A stretch of 64,000 bases of DNA from Eubacterium sp. (lineage in GTDB: Bacteria > Bacillota > Clostridia > Lachnospirales > Lachnospiraceae), in assembly GCA_024698585.1 (NCBI GenBank), contig JAILRB010000028.1, positions 36,709 to 100,708 on the forward strand, in the 5' to 3' direction. Below, piece after piece: positions 7,958 through 16,405 of this stretch. Every line of letters begins with the position of its first letter. The stretch's first letter is position 1. The position numbers were made by a program, and so were the translations under genes. The notes under the pieces are model-generated. The model saw nothing but the letters and a program-made list of their open reading frames with translations. It did no database searches and had not been told where the DNA came from.

Positions 7958-10135
7958 ATGAAAGTTGAGTTATTAGCTCCAGGTGGCAGTTATGAAAGTG
8001 TCATTGCTGCACTGAATGCCGGTGCAGATGCTGTATATACTGGCGGAGAATTGTTTGGAGCCCGAGCCAGTGCAAACAATTTATCCATGGAAGAATTGTT
8101 GGATGTTATTGCATATGCACACCTACATCACAAAAAAATATATTTAACAATTAATACTTTACTTAAAAATAAAGAAATTAAAGAGCGGTTATTTGACTTT
8201 CTAAAACCGTTATATGAGGCAGGATTGGATGCAGTCATCGTTCAGGATTATGGAGTACTTCGATATGTACACCAGTCCTTTCCGGATTTACCGATTCATG
8301 CCAGTACTCAGATGACCATTATGGGATATCGAACCGCGGAAGACTTAAAAAAGTATGGCGTTACCAGAATTGTTACTCCGAGAGAATTATCTTTCGGAGA
8401 AATAAAAAATATTTATGATAAGACTCATATGGAAATTGAAAGTTTCGTTCATGGGGCATTGTGTTATTGTTACTCAGGTCAATGTATGATGAGTAGCTTT
8501 ATAGGAGGACGAAGTGGAAATCGAGGTCGTTGTGCACAACCTTGCAGAATGGAGTATGATTTACGAAAAGATTCTAAAACGATAAATCAAAAAAATGAAA
8601 AATATATCATCAGTCCAAAAGATATTTGTACAATAGAGATTCTTCCTAAAATTATTGAATCCGGTGTTTATTCGTTGAAAATTGAAGGTCGAATGAAAAA
8701 ACTGGAATATATTGCCGGTGTTGTTGAGATATACCGAAAATATTTAGATTTATATCTGGAAGATTCGGAACATTATCAGGTGTCAAGGGATGATTATGAA
8801 AAATTGCTGAGCCTTTTTCAACGGAATGGATTCAGTGAAAGCTATTATAATCAGCATAATGGCAGAAATATGATTTCCTTGAAAAAGGTCGAGTTTCGAA
8901 AAGAAAATGAAAGCTACACGGAATATTTAAAGAAAGAATATTCCGGAAAGAAATTAAAGGAACCATTAAATATTTCTGTTTACTGTAGAAAAGGAGAGCC
9001 TTTATCTATTCAGACGAAAATTGGTCTGGAAACGGAACCGTACGAAAAAGAAATCATCGTCTGTGGTGCTCAGCCGGAAACTGCTGAAAAGAAGCCGTTA
9101 GATGAAGAGACCTTACGAAAACAAATCGCAAAATTAGGAAATACAGATTTTGTGGCTAAAAAAATCGAAATACAAATGGATGAAGATGTTTTTTTACCGA
9201 TTGGCGAAATAAAAGAACTTCGTCGAACGTTTATAAAACAGATAGAACAGGAAATTCTTGGTCAGTTTCAAAAACAAAATGCTGTTCCAATGAATTCTGA
9301 AAGAAAGCCGGTAAAAACGGTAATATCCAAAGAGACCAGTGTGAGTGCGACTGTTTGGAACAGGGAACAGTTTCAGGCGGTATTGGATTATGATTTTCTA
9401 AAGACTATTTATTTGGAAGCAGCACAGTTTTCTTTGGAAAATATGAAAGCATGTATTACTTTGGGAAAGAAGCAGAACCGGAAAATATTTCTGGCTTTGC
9501 CGTATGTATTCCGAATGAAGAATGAACAATTCTTTGAGAAGAGATATTTCAATCTTCTTAGTCAGGTAGATGGAGTCTTGATTCGAAATATCGAAGAATA
9601 TTATTGGATTCAGGAACAATCGTTGAATCTTGAAATTCGTTTTGACTATAATATCTATATGATGAATGATTTTGCTACGGACTTTTATGAACAGTTTCAG
9701 GGAACTACAACGTTGCCGGTGGAATTGAATGCAAAGGAATTGAGAAATCTAAACTGTCAGGATAGCGAAATGATCATTTATGGATTTATTCCGTTGATGA
9801 TTTCCGCAGGATGCGGCTTGAAAACATTAAATCAATGTGATAAAAATAATCAAAGATACGAACTAAAGGATCGGAAAGGAAATTTATTTACGGTACAGTG
9901 TGTTTGTGATTATTGCTATAATTTAATGTTGAATTGCAAGGCACTATCCTTATTTAAATTTGCAGAAGAACTAAAAGGAATGTCCGTTTCTTCATTTCGG
10001 GTTTCGTTTACAACGGAATCAAAGAATGAGGTTTGCGAAATTATGGAGAAAGCAGAACAGGCTCTGATTCAGAATCAGAAAATTCAGGAAGATGAAAATA
10101 CAACAAGGGGGCACTATACCAGAGGCGTCCTGTAA
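7958..10135 (+). CDS. Peptidase U32 family protein (RlhA/YrrO-like)
   Basis: A 725-residue U32-family protein. The N-terminal TIM-barrel-like domain has the hallmarks ELLAPGG, ADAVYTGG, HASTQMT and the conserved cluster FVHGALCYCYSGQCMMSS...GRCAQPCR, whose cysteines bind an iron-sulfur cluster in RlhA. Family members include collagenase-like proteases and RlhA, which hydroxylates 23S rRNA C2501; long two-domain versions like this one are closer to RlhA. A C-terminal domain contains another cysteine set (CDYCYN). ATG 7958 is chosen because GAGGA at 7946-7950 is 7 nt upstream. The exact substrate is inferred, not shown. Confidence 0.82.
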   Translation: MKVELLAPGGSYESVIAALNAGADAVYTGGELFGARASANNLSMEELLDVIAYAHLHHKKIYLTINTLLKNKEIKERLFDFLKPLYEAGLDAVIVQDYGVLRYVHQSFPDLPIHASTQMTIMGYRTAEDLKKYGVTRIVTPRELSFGEIKNIYDKTHMEIESFVHGALCYCYSGQCMMSSFIGGRSGNRGRCAQPCRMEYDLRKDSKTINQKNEKYIISPKDICTIEILPKIIESGVYSLKIEGRMKKLEYIAGVVEIYRKYLDLYLEDSEHYQVSRDDYEKLLSLFQRNGFSESYYNQHNGRNMISLKKVEFRKENESYTEYLKKEYSGKKLKEPLNISVYCRKGEPLSIQTKIGLETEPYEKEIIVCGAQPETAEKKPLDEETLRKQIAKLGNTDFVAKKIEIQMDEDVFLPIGEIKELRRTFIKQIEQEILGQFQKQNAVPMNSERKPVKTVISKETSVSATVWNREQFQAVLDYDFLKTIYLEAAQFSLENMKACITLGKKQNRKIFLALPYVFRMKNEQFFEKRYFNLLSQVDGVLIRNIEEYYWIQEQSLNLEIRFDYNIYMMNDFATDFYEQFQGTTTLPVELNAKELRNLNCQDSEMIIYGFIPLMISAGCGLKTLNQCDKNNQRYELKDRKGNLFTVQCVCDYCYNLMLNCKALSLFKFAEELKGMSVSSFRVSFTTESKNEVCEIMEKAEQALIQNQKIQEDENTTRGHYTRGVL

Positions 10136-10150
10136 ATAATGGAGAAGAAT

Positions 10151-11539
10151 ATGGAAACTTTTATTAATGTGATTTCAAAATATTTATTTATCGTCCTCAT
10201 GTTTTTTTATACATGGGAATCTTTTAGTGCTTTGCGGCATAAAAGACCGGAAGATAAAGCTGGCATTTTCCAGCGACAGAATGCGGCAATATTTCTGACG
10301 TATCTGTTGGGGATTTTTTTGGTATATATGAATCAGACGGACACCAGTGAGTTAAATGTCATTATTTTAGGCGGTGTACAGTTATGTTATCTGATTATTG
10401 TTTTAGGGGTATTTCCGATTATTTATCCGAATATCAATAAAGCTATTTTAAGTAATATGTGTATGTTATTGACCATTGGCTTTATCGTTCTTGCAAGATT
10501 GGGAATGGAACGAAGCATTATGCAGTTCATGATTGTATCGGTTATGACCATTTTCTCCTTGATGGTTCCGTTCTTTATGAGCCGGTTCGAATGGTGGAAG
10601 AACCTGACATGGGTTTATTGTTTTGTGGGAATCGGTTTGTTAGTAGCGGTTATTATTCTTGGATCTATGATTAACGGTGCAAGACTTTATATCATCATTA
10701 GTGGTGTGCGAATTCAGCCATCTGAATTTGTAAAGATTATATTTGTATTTTTTGTTGCAGCGGTATTAGGTGAAACCGCTAATTTGAAACAGGTGTTTGT
10801 TTCTGCAATTTTTGCAGGAATCTATGTAATTATTCTTGTATTTTCCACGGATTTGGGAAGTGCCTTGATTTTTTTTACAATGTATCTGTTTATGGTTTAT
10901 GTTGCTTCCAGAAAATCAATTTATCTGTTTTTGGGAGGCGGCGGAATGGCTGTGGCATCTTATGTAGCGTATCATCTGTTCCCGCATATTCAGGTTCGTG
11001 TTCAAGCATGGCAGAATCCGTTGGCAGAAGAAACTGTTAACGGATCCAGTCATCAGGTGGCCCAGTCCTTATTTGCTTTAGGAAGTGGAGGATTATCCGG
11101 TACCGGGTTATATCAGGGATTTCCGAAAAAAGTTCCTTTGGTAGAAAATGACTTTATTTTCTCAGCAATCGGTGAGGAGTTTGGTGCCATTTTTGCAGGA
11201 CTTTTAATTCTTGTATGTTTAAGTTGTTTTATTGAATTTTTGGCGACGGGAATGGAACAGGAAAGCACATTTAATCGTCTTGTGTGTGTAGGATTAGGTG
11301 TTGGATATGCAATTCAGGTAATCCTGACCGTTGGTGGTGCAATTAATATGATACCATCTACTGGTGTAACGCTTCCATTAATCAGTAGTGGTAGAAGTTC
11401 CATTGTCAGCATCCTTTTAGTCTTTTCGATTATTCAGGGCCTGGCAATTGTCGGAAGTAAGAAAAAAACACCAAAACAACGTAAAAAACCAATGAAAGGA
11501 GAACGTTATGTCTCGACAGAATTACAAGAAAGATATTAA
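10151..11539 (+). CDS. SEDS-family peptidoglycan polymerase (FtsW/RodA/SpoVE)
   Basis: A 462-residue polytopic membrane protein of the SEDS glycosyltransferase family, which polymerises lipid II. About ten hydrophobic segments are visible. Conserved SEDS features include the segment LYIIISGVRIQPSEFVKIIFV, STDLGSALIFF, SHQVAQSLFALGSGGLSGTGL, and NDFIFSAIGEEFG followed by INMIPSTGVTLPLISSGRSS. ATG 10151 with GGAG (10141-10144) is preferred; ATG 10139 is also possible. It overlaps the downstream class B PBP by 32 bp, so the two are a translationally coupled polymerase/transpeptidase pair. The pair sits outside any dcw cluster, so an elongation, sporulation or accessory role is possible. Confidence 0.9.
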   Translation: METFINVISKYLFIVLMFFYTWESFSALRHKRPEDKAGIFQRQNAAIFLTYLLGIFLVYMNQTDTSELNVIILGGVQLCYLIIVLGVFPIIYPNINKAILSNMCMLLTIGFIVLARLGMERSIMQFMIVSVMTIFSLMVPFFMSRFEWWKNLTWVYCFVGIGLLVAVIILGSMINGARLYIIISGVRIQPSEFVKIIFVFFVAAVLGETANLKQVFVSAIFAGIYVIILVFSTDLGSALIFFTMYLFMVYVASRKSIYLFLGGGGMAVASYVAYHLFPHIQVRVQAWQNPLAEETVNGSSHQVAQSLFALGSGGLSGTGLYQGFPKKVPLVENDFIFSAIGEEFGAIFAGLLILVCLSCFIEFLATGMEQESTFNRLVCVGLGVGYAIQVILTVGGAINMIPSTGVTLPLISSGRSSIVSILLVFSIIQGLAIVGSKKKTPKQRKKPMKGERYVSTELQERY

Positions 11540-13001
11540 GCAAAAACGAAAAGAAGAAAGACGACTGAATAAACAAACTCTTGTAACTACCATTATATTT
11601 TCCTTCATTTTTGTTTTTATGCTTGGATATTACGTTCATTTTGTGTTAAAAGATGCACCGACGGTGATTTCCAGCTCTCAGAACGGACGAATTAAAGAGC
11701 AGGCAAAGAAGGTTGTTCGTGGAACCATTTATGCGAAGGGCGGGGAAGAATTAGCGTATACAGATACCAATGAGACTCCGGATGATTTTGAAGATGATGT
11801 CAGAAGATATCCTTATGGAAAGACATTCGCTCAGGTTGTTGGATATACAACAAAGGGATTCACCGGTTTGGAAGATGTTTGTAATTATGACCTGGTGATG
11901 CCAAAGAAGAATCCGCTGAAACAGATTGAAGATGATTTTACAGGCAAGGTTCTTCAGGGATGTAATATCAATACTACATTGGATGTTGATTTGCAAAAAA
12001 CAGCCTATGATTCCTTAGGAGATTTTAAAGGGGGGATTTTTGTTATGGATCCGGATACGGGAGCTGTTTATGTTTCTGCGTCCAAGCCATCGTACAATCC
12101 GGAAAATTTAGAAGAAAACTGGGAAAAATTAAATAAAAAGACCAATGCCCCGTTTATGAATCGCTCCACACAGGGACGATATATGCCGGGTTCTGTATTT
12201 AAAATTGTAACCACTCTGGCTTATATGCGACAAAATTCGAATTATAAAGATTTCCAGTTCCAATGTAATGGAACCACTTCGTTTGATCATTTTAAAATGA
12301 AATGTTATAACGGCAATGTTCATGGAAGCGAAAGCCTGGAAGAAGCCTTTGCTAATTCTTGTAATGGTGCTTTTGCATCCATGGGATTGGAAATTGATAC
12401 AGATGTCTTTAATCGTACGGCAGAAGATTTATTGTTTAATAATCCGCTTCCGCTTAGTGATTTAAAGACCGGAACTACTTCCTATGTGAAGAGTGGTAGT
12501 TTTGAATTAGATGAAACATCAGAAAAATACAATGATTACTATGTTGCAGAATCCAGTATTGGTCAGCAGGATGTTCTTGTTTCTCCGGCTCAGATGGCAA
12601 TGATTGCTTCTGCAATTGCAAATCACGGTGTGATGATGAAACCGTACCTTATTTCTGAAGTGGTTACGGATGATGGAGCAGTCGTGAAAGAGGCGCATCA
12701 GTCGGAGGCAAAAACGCTGATGACAGAGAAGGAAGCAAAGCAACTGTCAAAATATATGGCTGCGGTATGTCAGTACGGAACTGCAAAGATTTTTGCAAAC
12801 TGTGACTATAAGGCATACGGAAAGACCGGTACTGCGGATTTACATTCATCCGGAGATGGAAATGTTAACTCCTGGTTTGTAGGATATGCGAAAAAAGGAG
12901 ATAAAAAGCTGGCAATTGCTGTTGTTCTTGATAATATTGATGATTCTCAAGGTTCGGCAAAGGAATGTGCGAAAAAAGTTTTTGACCGTTATTTCAATTA
13001 A
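11508..13001 (+). CDS. Class B penicillin-binding protein (PBPA-like transpeptidase)
   Basis: A 497-residue transpeptidase that cross-links peptidoglycan and partners the SEDS protein just upstream. It has a cytoplasmic basic N-terminus, one membrane anchor (about 26-47), a short non-catalytic region and a C-terminal transpeptidase domain. The active-site motifs are complete: S229-V-F-K232 (acyl-ester serine), S284-C-N286 and K439-T-G441. At under 500 residues it is shorter than PBP2 or FtsI, matching the PBPA type often found next to a RodA homologue. The start has AAAGGAG upstream inside the preceding gene. Confidence 0.92.
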   Translation: MSRQNYKKDIKQKRKEERRLNKQTLVTTIIFSFIFVFMLGYYVHFVLKDAPTVISSSQNGRIKEQAKKVVRGTIYAKGGEELAYTDTNETPDDFEDDVRRYPYGKTFAQVVGYTTKGFTGLEDVCNYDLVMPKKNPLKQIEDDFTGKVLQGCNINTTLDVDLQKTAYDSLGDFKGGIFVMDPDTGAVYVSASKPSYNPENLEENWEKLNKKTNAPFMNRSTQGRYMPGSVFKIVTTLAYMRQNSNYKDFQFQCNGTTSFDHFKMKCYNGNVHGSESLEEAFANSCNGAFASMGLEIDTDVFNRTAEDLLFNNPLPLSDLKTGTTSYVKSGSFELDETSEKYNDYYVAESSIGQQDVLVSPAQMAMIASAIANHGVMMKPYLISEVVTDDGAVVKEAHQSEAKTLMTEKEAKQLSKYMAAVCQYGTAKIFANCDYKAYGKTGTADLHSSGDGNVNSWFVGYAKKGDKKLAIAVVLDNIDDSQGSAKECAKKVFDRYFN

Positions 13002-13015
13002 CATACGTAGTTTAC

Positions 13016-13044
13016 TTGCAATAAGTAACTTATTTTTGTATACT
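13016..13044 (+). promoter_or_regulatory. Predicted sigma-A promoter of the Nudix gene
   Basis: TTGCAA (13016-13021), 17 bp, TATACT (13039-13044), about 65 bp upstream of the start codon at 13109. Confidence 0.7.
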
Positions 13045-13108
13045 TAAATCAATGAATAGTAACGAAAATCCGTGATGGTGCGGCACACATGAAACAGGAG
13101 GAATCGCT

Positions 13109-13546
13109 ATGGAAAAAGCGGTCAGTTGTGGCGGTGTGGTTATATTTCGTGGCAAAATTTTACTGCTATACAAAAATTGTCGTAACAGATATGAAGGATG
13201 GGTTTTACCGAAAGGTACTGTGGAAGCAGGAGAAACGCATGAGCAGACAGCGTTAAGAGAGGTACGAGAAGAAACTGGAGTAAAAGCGAAGATTATTGAA
13301 TATGTAGGAAAAAGTGAATACTCATTTAACATTCCAAGGAATGTGGTAGAAAAAGAGGTACATTGGTATTTGATGTCCGCCGAAAATTATTTCAGTAGAC
13401 CACAGCGTGAAGAATTTTTTGTTCATTCGGGGTACTATCGATACATTGAAGCAATCCATTTGCTGAAATTCCCGAATGAGAAAATGATCTTAAAAAAGGC
13501 ATATCAAAAGTATTTGGAATTGAATAAAAAGGATATGCGTAAGTAA
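13109..13546 (+). CDS. Nudix hydrolase
   Basis: A 145-residue hydrolase of nucleoside diphosphates linked to another moiety. The complete Nudix box GX5EX7REUXEEXGU is present (GTVEAGETHEQTALREVREETGV, about residues 34-56), so metal-dependent catalysis is expected. The surrounding WVLPKG motif resembles diadenosine polyphosphate or mRNA-cap type Nudix enzymes, but the substrate cannot be fixed. AGGAGG precedes the start. It is a single-gene unit with its own promoter and terminator. Confidence 0.9.
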   Translation: MEKAVSCGGVVIFRGKILLLYKNCRNRYEGWVLPKGTVEAGETHEQTALREVREETGVKAKIIEYVGKSEYSFNIPRNVVEKEVHWYLMSAENYFSRPQREEFFVHSGYYRYIEAIHLLKFPNEKMILKKAYQKYLELNKKDMRK

Positions 13547-13558
13547 GAGCATGAATGG

Positions 13559-13593
13559 CTGTTGCGTTTGTTTTTTCAAGCGCAACAGTTTTT
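13559..13593 (+). terminator. Intrinsic terminator after the Nudix gene
   Basis: A 12-bp stem (13559-13570 with 13577-13588, one G-T pair), a T-rich loop, then TTTTT at 13589-13593. Confidence 0.85.
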
Positions 13594-13640
13594 GTGTCGA
13601 TTTTCAGTGATTAGAGACAGGAGCATTTTGGAGAAGTAAC

Positions 13641-14273
13641 ATGTATAAAATTAATTATCAAAAAGTTTTGGAAATGAAATTAAAACAGATTGAAAAAGAA
13701 GAAAAGAAGCCTAAGCTTTTACTTCATGCCTGCTGTGCACCTTGCAGTAGTTATGTTTTGGAGTATCTGTCTCAATACTTTTTGATTGATGTGTATTATT
13801 ATAATCCGAATATTTCATCTAAGGATGAATATCAGCAGCGGGCATTTGAACTGGTGCGTTTCGTAAAGGAAAAGGAATTTCCGAATCCTGTTAAGGTGAT
13901 TATTGAAGATTATAATCCGGAGGAGTTTTATGAAATCGCTCATGGATTGGAAGCCTGCGAAGAGGGCGGAAAGCGTTGCTTTGAATGTTATAAACTGCGA
14001 CTGGAGCGTACTGCGGAAAAAGCTTTGATTGGTGGATACGATTATTTTACAACCACATTGTCCATTAGTCCGTTAAAGAATGCAAAGAAACTGAATGAAA
14101 TCGGTGCGGACTTGCAGCATGATTATGGCATTCATTATTTGTTCTCTGATTTTAAGAAGAAGGATGGATATAAGCGTTCCATTGAATTGTCTAAAGAATT
14201 TAATTTATATCGACAGCGTTATTGTGGCTGTATTTTTTCGAAAAAGAATACTGCTGTTTGTAAAACAGAGTAG
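13641..14273 (+). CDS. queH: Epoxyqueuosine reductase QueH
   Basis: A 210-residue enzyme of the QueH (former DUF208) family, which reduces epoxyqueuosine to queuosine in tRNA without cobalamin and replaces QueG in many anaerobes. The diagnostic HACCAPCSSY near residue 30 supplies adjacent cysteines for iron-sulfur binding. Further conserved parts are YYYNPNI, EACEEGGKRCFECYKLRLE and the C-terminal YRQRYCGCIFS. Length is typical. No other queuosine gene is in the window. Confidence 0.92.
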   Translation: MYKINYQKVLEMKLKQIEKEEKKPKLLLHACCAPCSSYVLEYLSQYFLIDVYYYNPNISSKDEYQQRAFELVRFVKEKEFPNPVKVIIEDYNPEEFYEIAHGLEACEEGGKRCFECYKLRLERTAEKALIGGYDYFTTTLSISPLKNAKKLNEIGADLQHDYGIHYLFSDFKKKDGYKRSIELSKEFNLYRQRYCGCIFSKKNTAVCKTE

Positions 14274-14286
14274 AATGTGATATATT
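14258..14286 (+). promoter_or_regulatory. Predicted sigma-A promoter
   Basis: TTGTAA (14258-14263), 17 bp, TATATT (14281-14286), partly inside the end of queH and about 40 bp before the next gene. Confidence 0.5.
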
Positions 14287-14323
14287 TTAGCGTAGAAAAA
14301 ATGAGTAAGGAAGGTTTAGGAAT

Positions 14324-15814
14324 ATGATTTGTCCAAAGTGTGGGAAACCGGTTCGAGAATCCATGAGGACTTGTCCTCATTGTGGAGTAAAGCTTACAGC
14401 ATATGCCGGTGGAAGAAAGGGACTTTCTAATGAAAAAATCAAATCATCCATAGTGGAAGGAATTGATTTGGATGATGAATTGGTAGATGAGTATAAAGGT
14501 AGAAATATCAATAATTATAAAAAGAATTCCGGTGGGAATAAGGCAGGAGCCAAAGTTCCACAGAATAAGGGAAATCAGAAACTAAAAAAGAATATGAATA
14601 CAGAATCGAAAAAGAAAAATAGCAAGAAAAATACGTTTCTTGTTATTTTAATTGCCTTAGCGGCTGTTTTAGTTTCTGTGGCAGGAACCTATTTGTTCCG
14701 TGAGAATGAAATGAAAAATAAGTACCAGAAATACATAAAAGAAGGACGGGCTTACTATAATCAGGAAGATTATTCTAATGCCAGAACCCGATTCATTGAA
14801 GCAGCAAGAAATGCTTCGTCCAATGAGCAGCAATTAGAGGTTTATTCCCTGTTATACAATATTGACGTTGTTACTGTTGGGGACTACAAGGAAAAAATCG
14901 AATTTTTGGAAAAATTAATTCAATTAGACAACACAGAAGTTCAGTACTATAAGGACTTATATGTTCTGTATCAGAATCATGATATGGAATCTCAGATTGA
15001 TACCTTGAAGGCATCTGCACCACCTAGTGTACGTACGGAATTAGATAAGTATGTTGGTACGATTCCTAGGGCAAATCCGGAATCTGGAGAATATAATACA
15101 AAGATTAATCTGGAATTGCTTGCAGACGATGATGTAACGATTTACTACACAAAAGACGGCAGCGACGTTACGGAAAGCGACAGTAAAATCGAATATAGCG
15201 GACCGATTAAATTAAAGAAAGAGGGAAGCTATACGATTCGTGCCTGCTCCATTGATAAGCATGGGGTATCCAGTAAGGAAGTAATCTATACATATACAAT
15301 TTCTTTTGTTCATGTGGAAGAACCTGAAATCTCAGTGGAAAGTGGTTCTTATCGTGATATGAAGAAGATTGAAGCAACTGCGGAAAAGGGATGCACCATC
15401 TATTATACAACAGATGGAAGTACTCCGAATAAAAATTCCAAGAAGTATAAGAAACCGATTGAATTTGAACGTGGAAATAATTTATACCGTTTTGTAGCCA
15501 TTAACGAAAACGGAATTCCAAGTGAAGTAGTGGATCGAGTTTATGATTATACTCCAAAGTATGATTGCACATATGATTCTGCAGTGAAGACGGTAAAAGC
15601 CAAATATGGTGAGTTAGACGAATATAATGAAACCGCAGATGGAAAAACTGCAAGTTTTGATTTTGTGGAAGTTGCAGAAATTGATAAGCAGGACTATTAC
15701 ATTATTGAATATTCCGGAGAAGAAGATGATGATCATCAGAAGTATGCTGTATCAACGAAAGATGGAAGCTGTCATAAAGTTTCCGGAAGCAATGGTGATT
15801 ATGATTTGAAATAA
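14324..15814 (+). CDS. Membrane protein: zinc ribbon, TM helix, TPR-like segment and two chitobiase-like domains
   Basis: A 496-residue protein with an unusual module order. A zinc ribbon lies at the N-terminus (C3-C6, C17-C20). A Lys/Asn-rich cytoplasmic linker leads to one membrane helix (about 104-124). Outside are a helical TPR-like stretch (about 130-235, YIKEGRAYYNQEDYSNARTRFIEAA) and two copies of a beta domain like the chitobiase/hexosaminidase C-terminal domain (TIYYTKDGSDVT and TIYYTTDGSTPN, about 245-410). A C-terminal domain of about 80 residues is not recognised. Its topology suggests linking a cytoplasmic zinc-ribbon contact to an extracytoplasmic or wall-facing module. Function unknown. 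Confidence 0.8.
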   Translation: MICPKCGKPVRESMRTCPHCGVKLTAYAGGRKGLSNEKIKSSIVEGIDLDDELVDEYKGRNINNYKKNSGGNKAGAKVPQNKGNQKLKKNMNTESKKKNSKKNTFLVILIALAAVLVSVAGTYLFRENEMKNKYQKYIKEGRAYYNQEDYSNARTRFIEAARNASSNEQQLEVYSLLYNIDVVTVGDYKEKIEFLEKLIQLDNTEVQYYKDLYVLYQNHDMESQIDTLKASAPPSVRTELDKYVGTIPRANPESGEYNTKINLELLADDDVTIYYTKDGSDVTESDSKIEYSGPIKLKKEGSYTIRACSIDKHGVSSKEVIYTYTISFVHVEEPEISVESGSYRDMKKIEATAEKGCTIYYTTDGSTPNKNSKKYKKPIEFERGNNLYRFVAINENGIPSEVVDRVYDYTPKYDCTYDSAVKTVKAKYGELDEYNETADGKTASFDFVEVAEIDKQDYYIIEYSGEEDDDHQKYAVSTKDGSCHKVSGSNGDYDLK

Positions 15815-15820
15815 AAAGAA

Positions 15821-15850
15821 AAAGAATCGGGAGTTGATTCCCGATTCTTT
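15821..15850. terminator. Bidirectional intrinsic terminator
   Basis: A 12-bp perfect stem (15821-15832 with 15839-15850) and a 6-nt loop, followed by Ts on the plus strand and a T-rich run on the minus strand. It serves both the zinc-ribbon gene and the convergent tRNA. Confidence 0.88.
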
Positions 15851-15870
15851 TTTTGTGCAAAAAAAAGAAA

Positions 15871-15952
15871 TGCGGATGGCGGGACTTGAACCCGCACGCT
15901 TTGTGGGCGGCAGATTTTGAGTCTGCTGCGTCTGCCATTCCGCCACATCCGC
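15871..15952 (-). tRNA. tRNA-Leu (anticodon CAA)
   Basis: On the minus strand an 82-nt class II tRNA folds with acceptor GCGGATG/CATCCGC and discriminator A. The anticodon stem GCAGA/TCTGC encloses loop CTCAAAA, giving anticodon CAA (reads UUG). There is a long variable arm, and a T-arm with GGTTCAAGTCC. The CCA end is not encoded. It is a lone tRNA gene. Confidence 0.95.
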
Positions 15953-16029
15953 ATAACAGTAGAAATATTATCATTTCTTTGTGAAAATGTCAAGATGAAA
16001 TTGTGAGTTTTCGGAAAAATATTTTAGGG

Positions 16030-16058
16030 TTGCAATATACCCCGAGGGGGTATATAAT
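16030..16058 (+). promoter_or_regulatory. csoR-copA promoter with an embedded CsoR-type operator
   Basis: TTGCAA (16030-16035), a 17-bp spacer and TATAAT (16053-16058). The spacer is filled by a GC-box palindrome, ATATACCCC (16035-16043), GAG, GGGGTATAT (16047-16055), matching known CsoR operators (TACCCC...GGGGTA). Bound CsoR would block RNA polymerase; Cu(I) would release it. Confidence 0.88.
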
Positions 16059-16088
16059 GCATTTAATCCAGGAAAGGGAAATAGATAT

Positions 16089-16394
16089 ATGAAATGTGAA
16101 AATAATGAATGTTGTTCTAAGATAAAAATCCGTGAGGAAAAAGAATATAAAGATATGATTCACCGATTAAACAGAATTGAAGGACAGGTACGAGGAATCA
16201 AGAGAATGGTGGAAGAAAATGCATATTGTACCGACATTCTGATTCAGGTTTCGGCGATTCATTCTGCATTAAACAGTTTTAATAAAAGACTGCTTTCGAA
16301 TCATATTAATACTTGTGTGGTTGAAAAAATCAAAGAGGGAGATCAGGAAGTAGTGGACGAATTGGTGGACACACTTCAGAAATTGATGAAATAG
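16089..16394 (+). CDS. csoR: Copper-sensing repressor CsoR
   Basis: A 101-residue all-helical repressor of the CsoR/RcnR family. The Cu(I) ligand set is intact: C47, H72 and C76, with the same spacing as characterised CsoR. The family core [19 protein letters not shown] is present. Three extra cysteines (C3, C8, C9) lie in the N-terminal tail and are of unknown relevance. It is first in a two-gene operon with copA, 11 bp apart, downstream of its own operator. Confidence 0.95.
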   Translation: MKCENNECCSKIKIREEKEYKDMIHRLNRIEGQVRGIKRMVEENAYCTDILIQVSAIHSALNSFNKRLLSNHINTCVVEKIKEGDQEVVDELVDTLQKLMK

Positions 16395-16405
16395 GAGAGA
16401 AGAAC

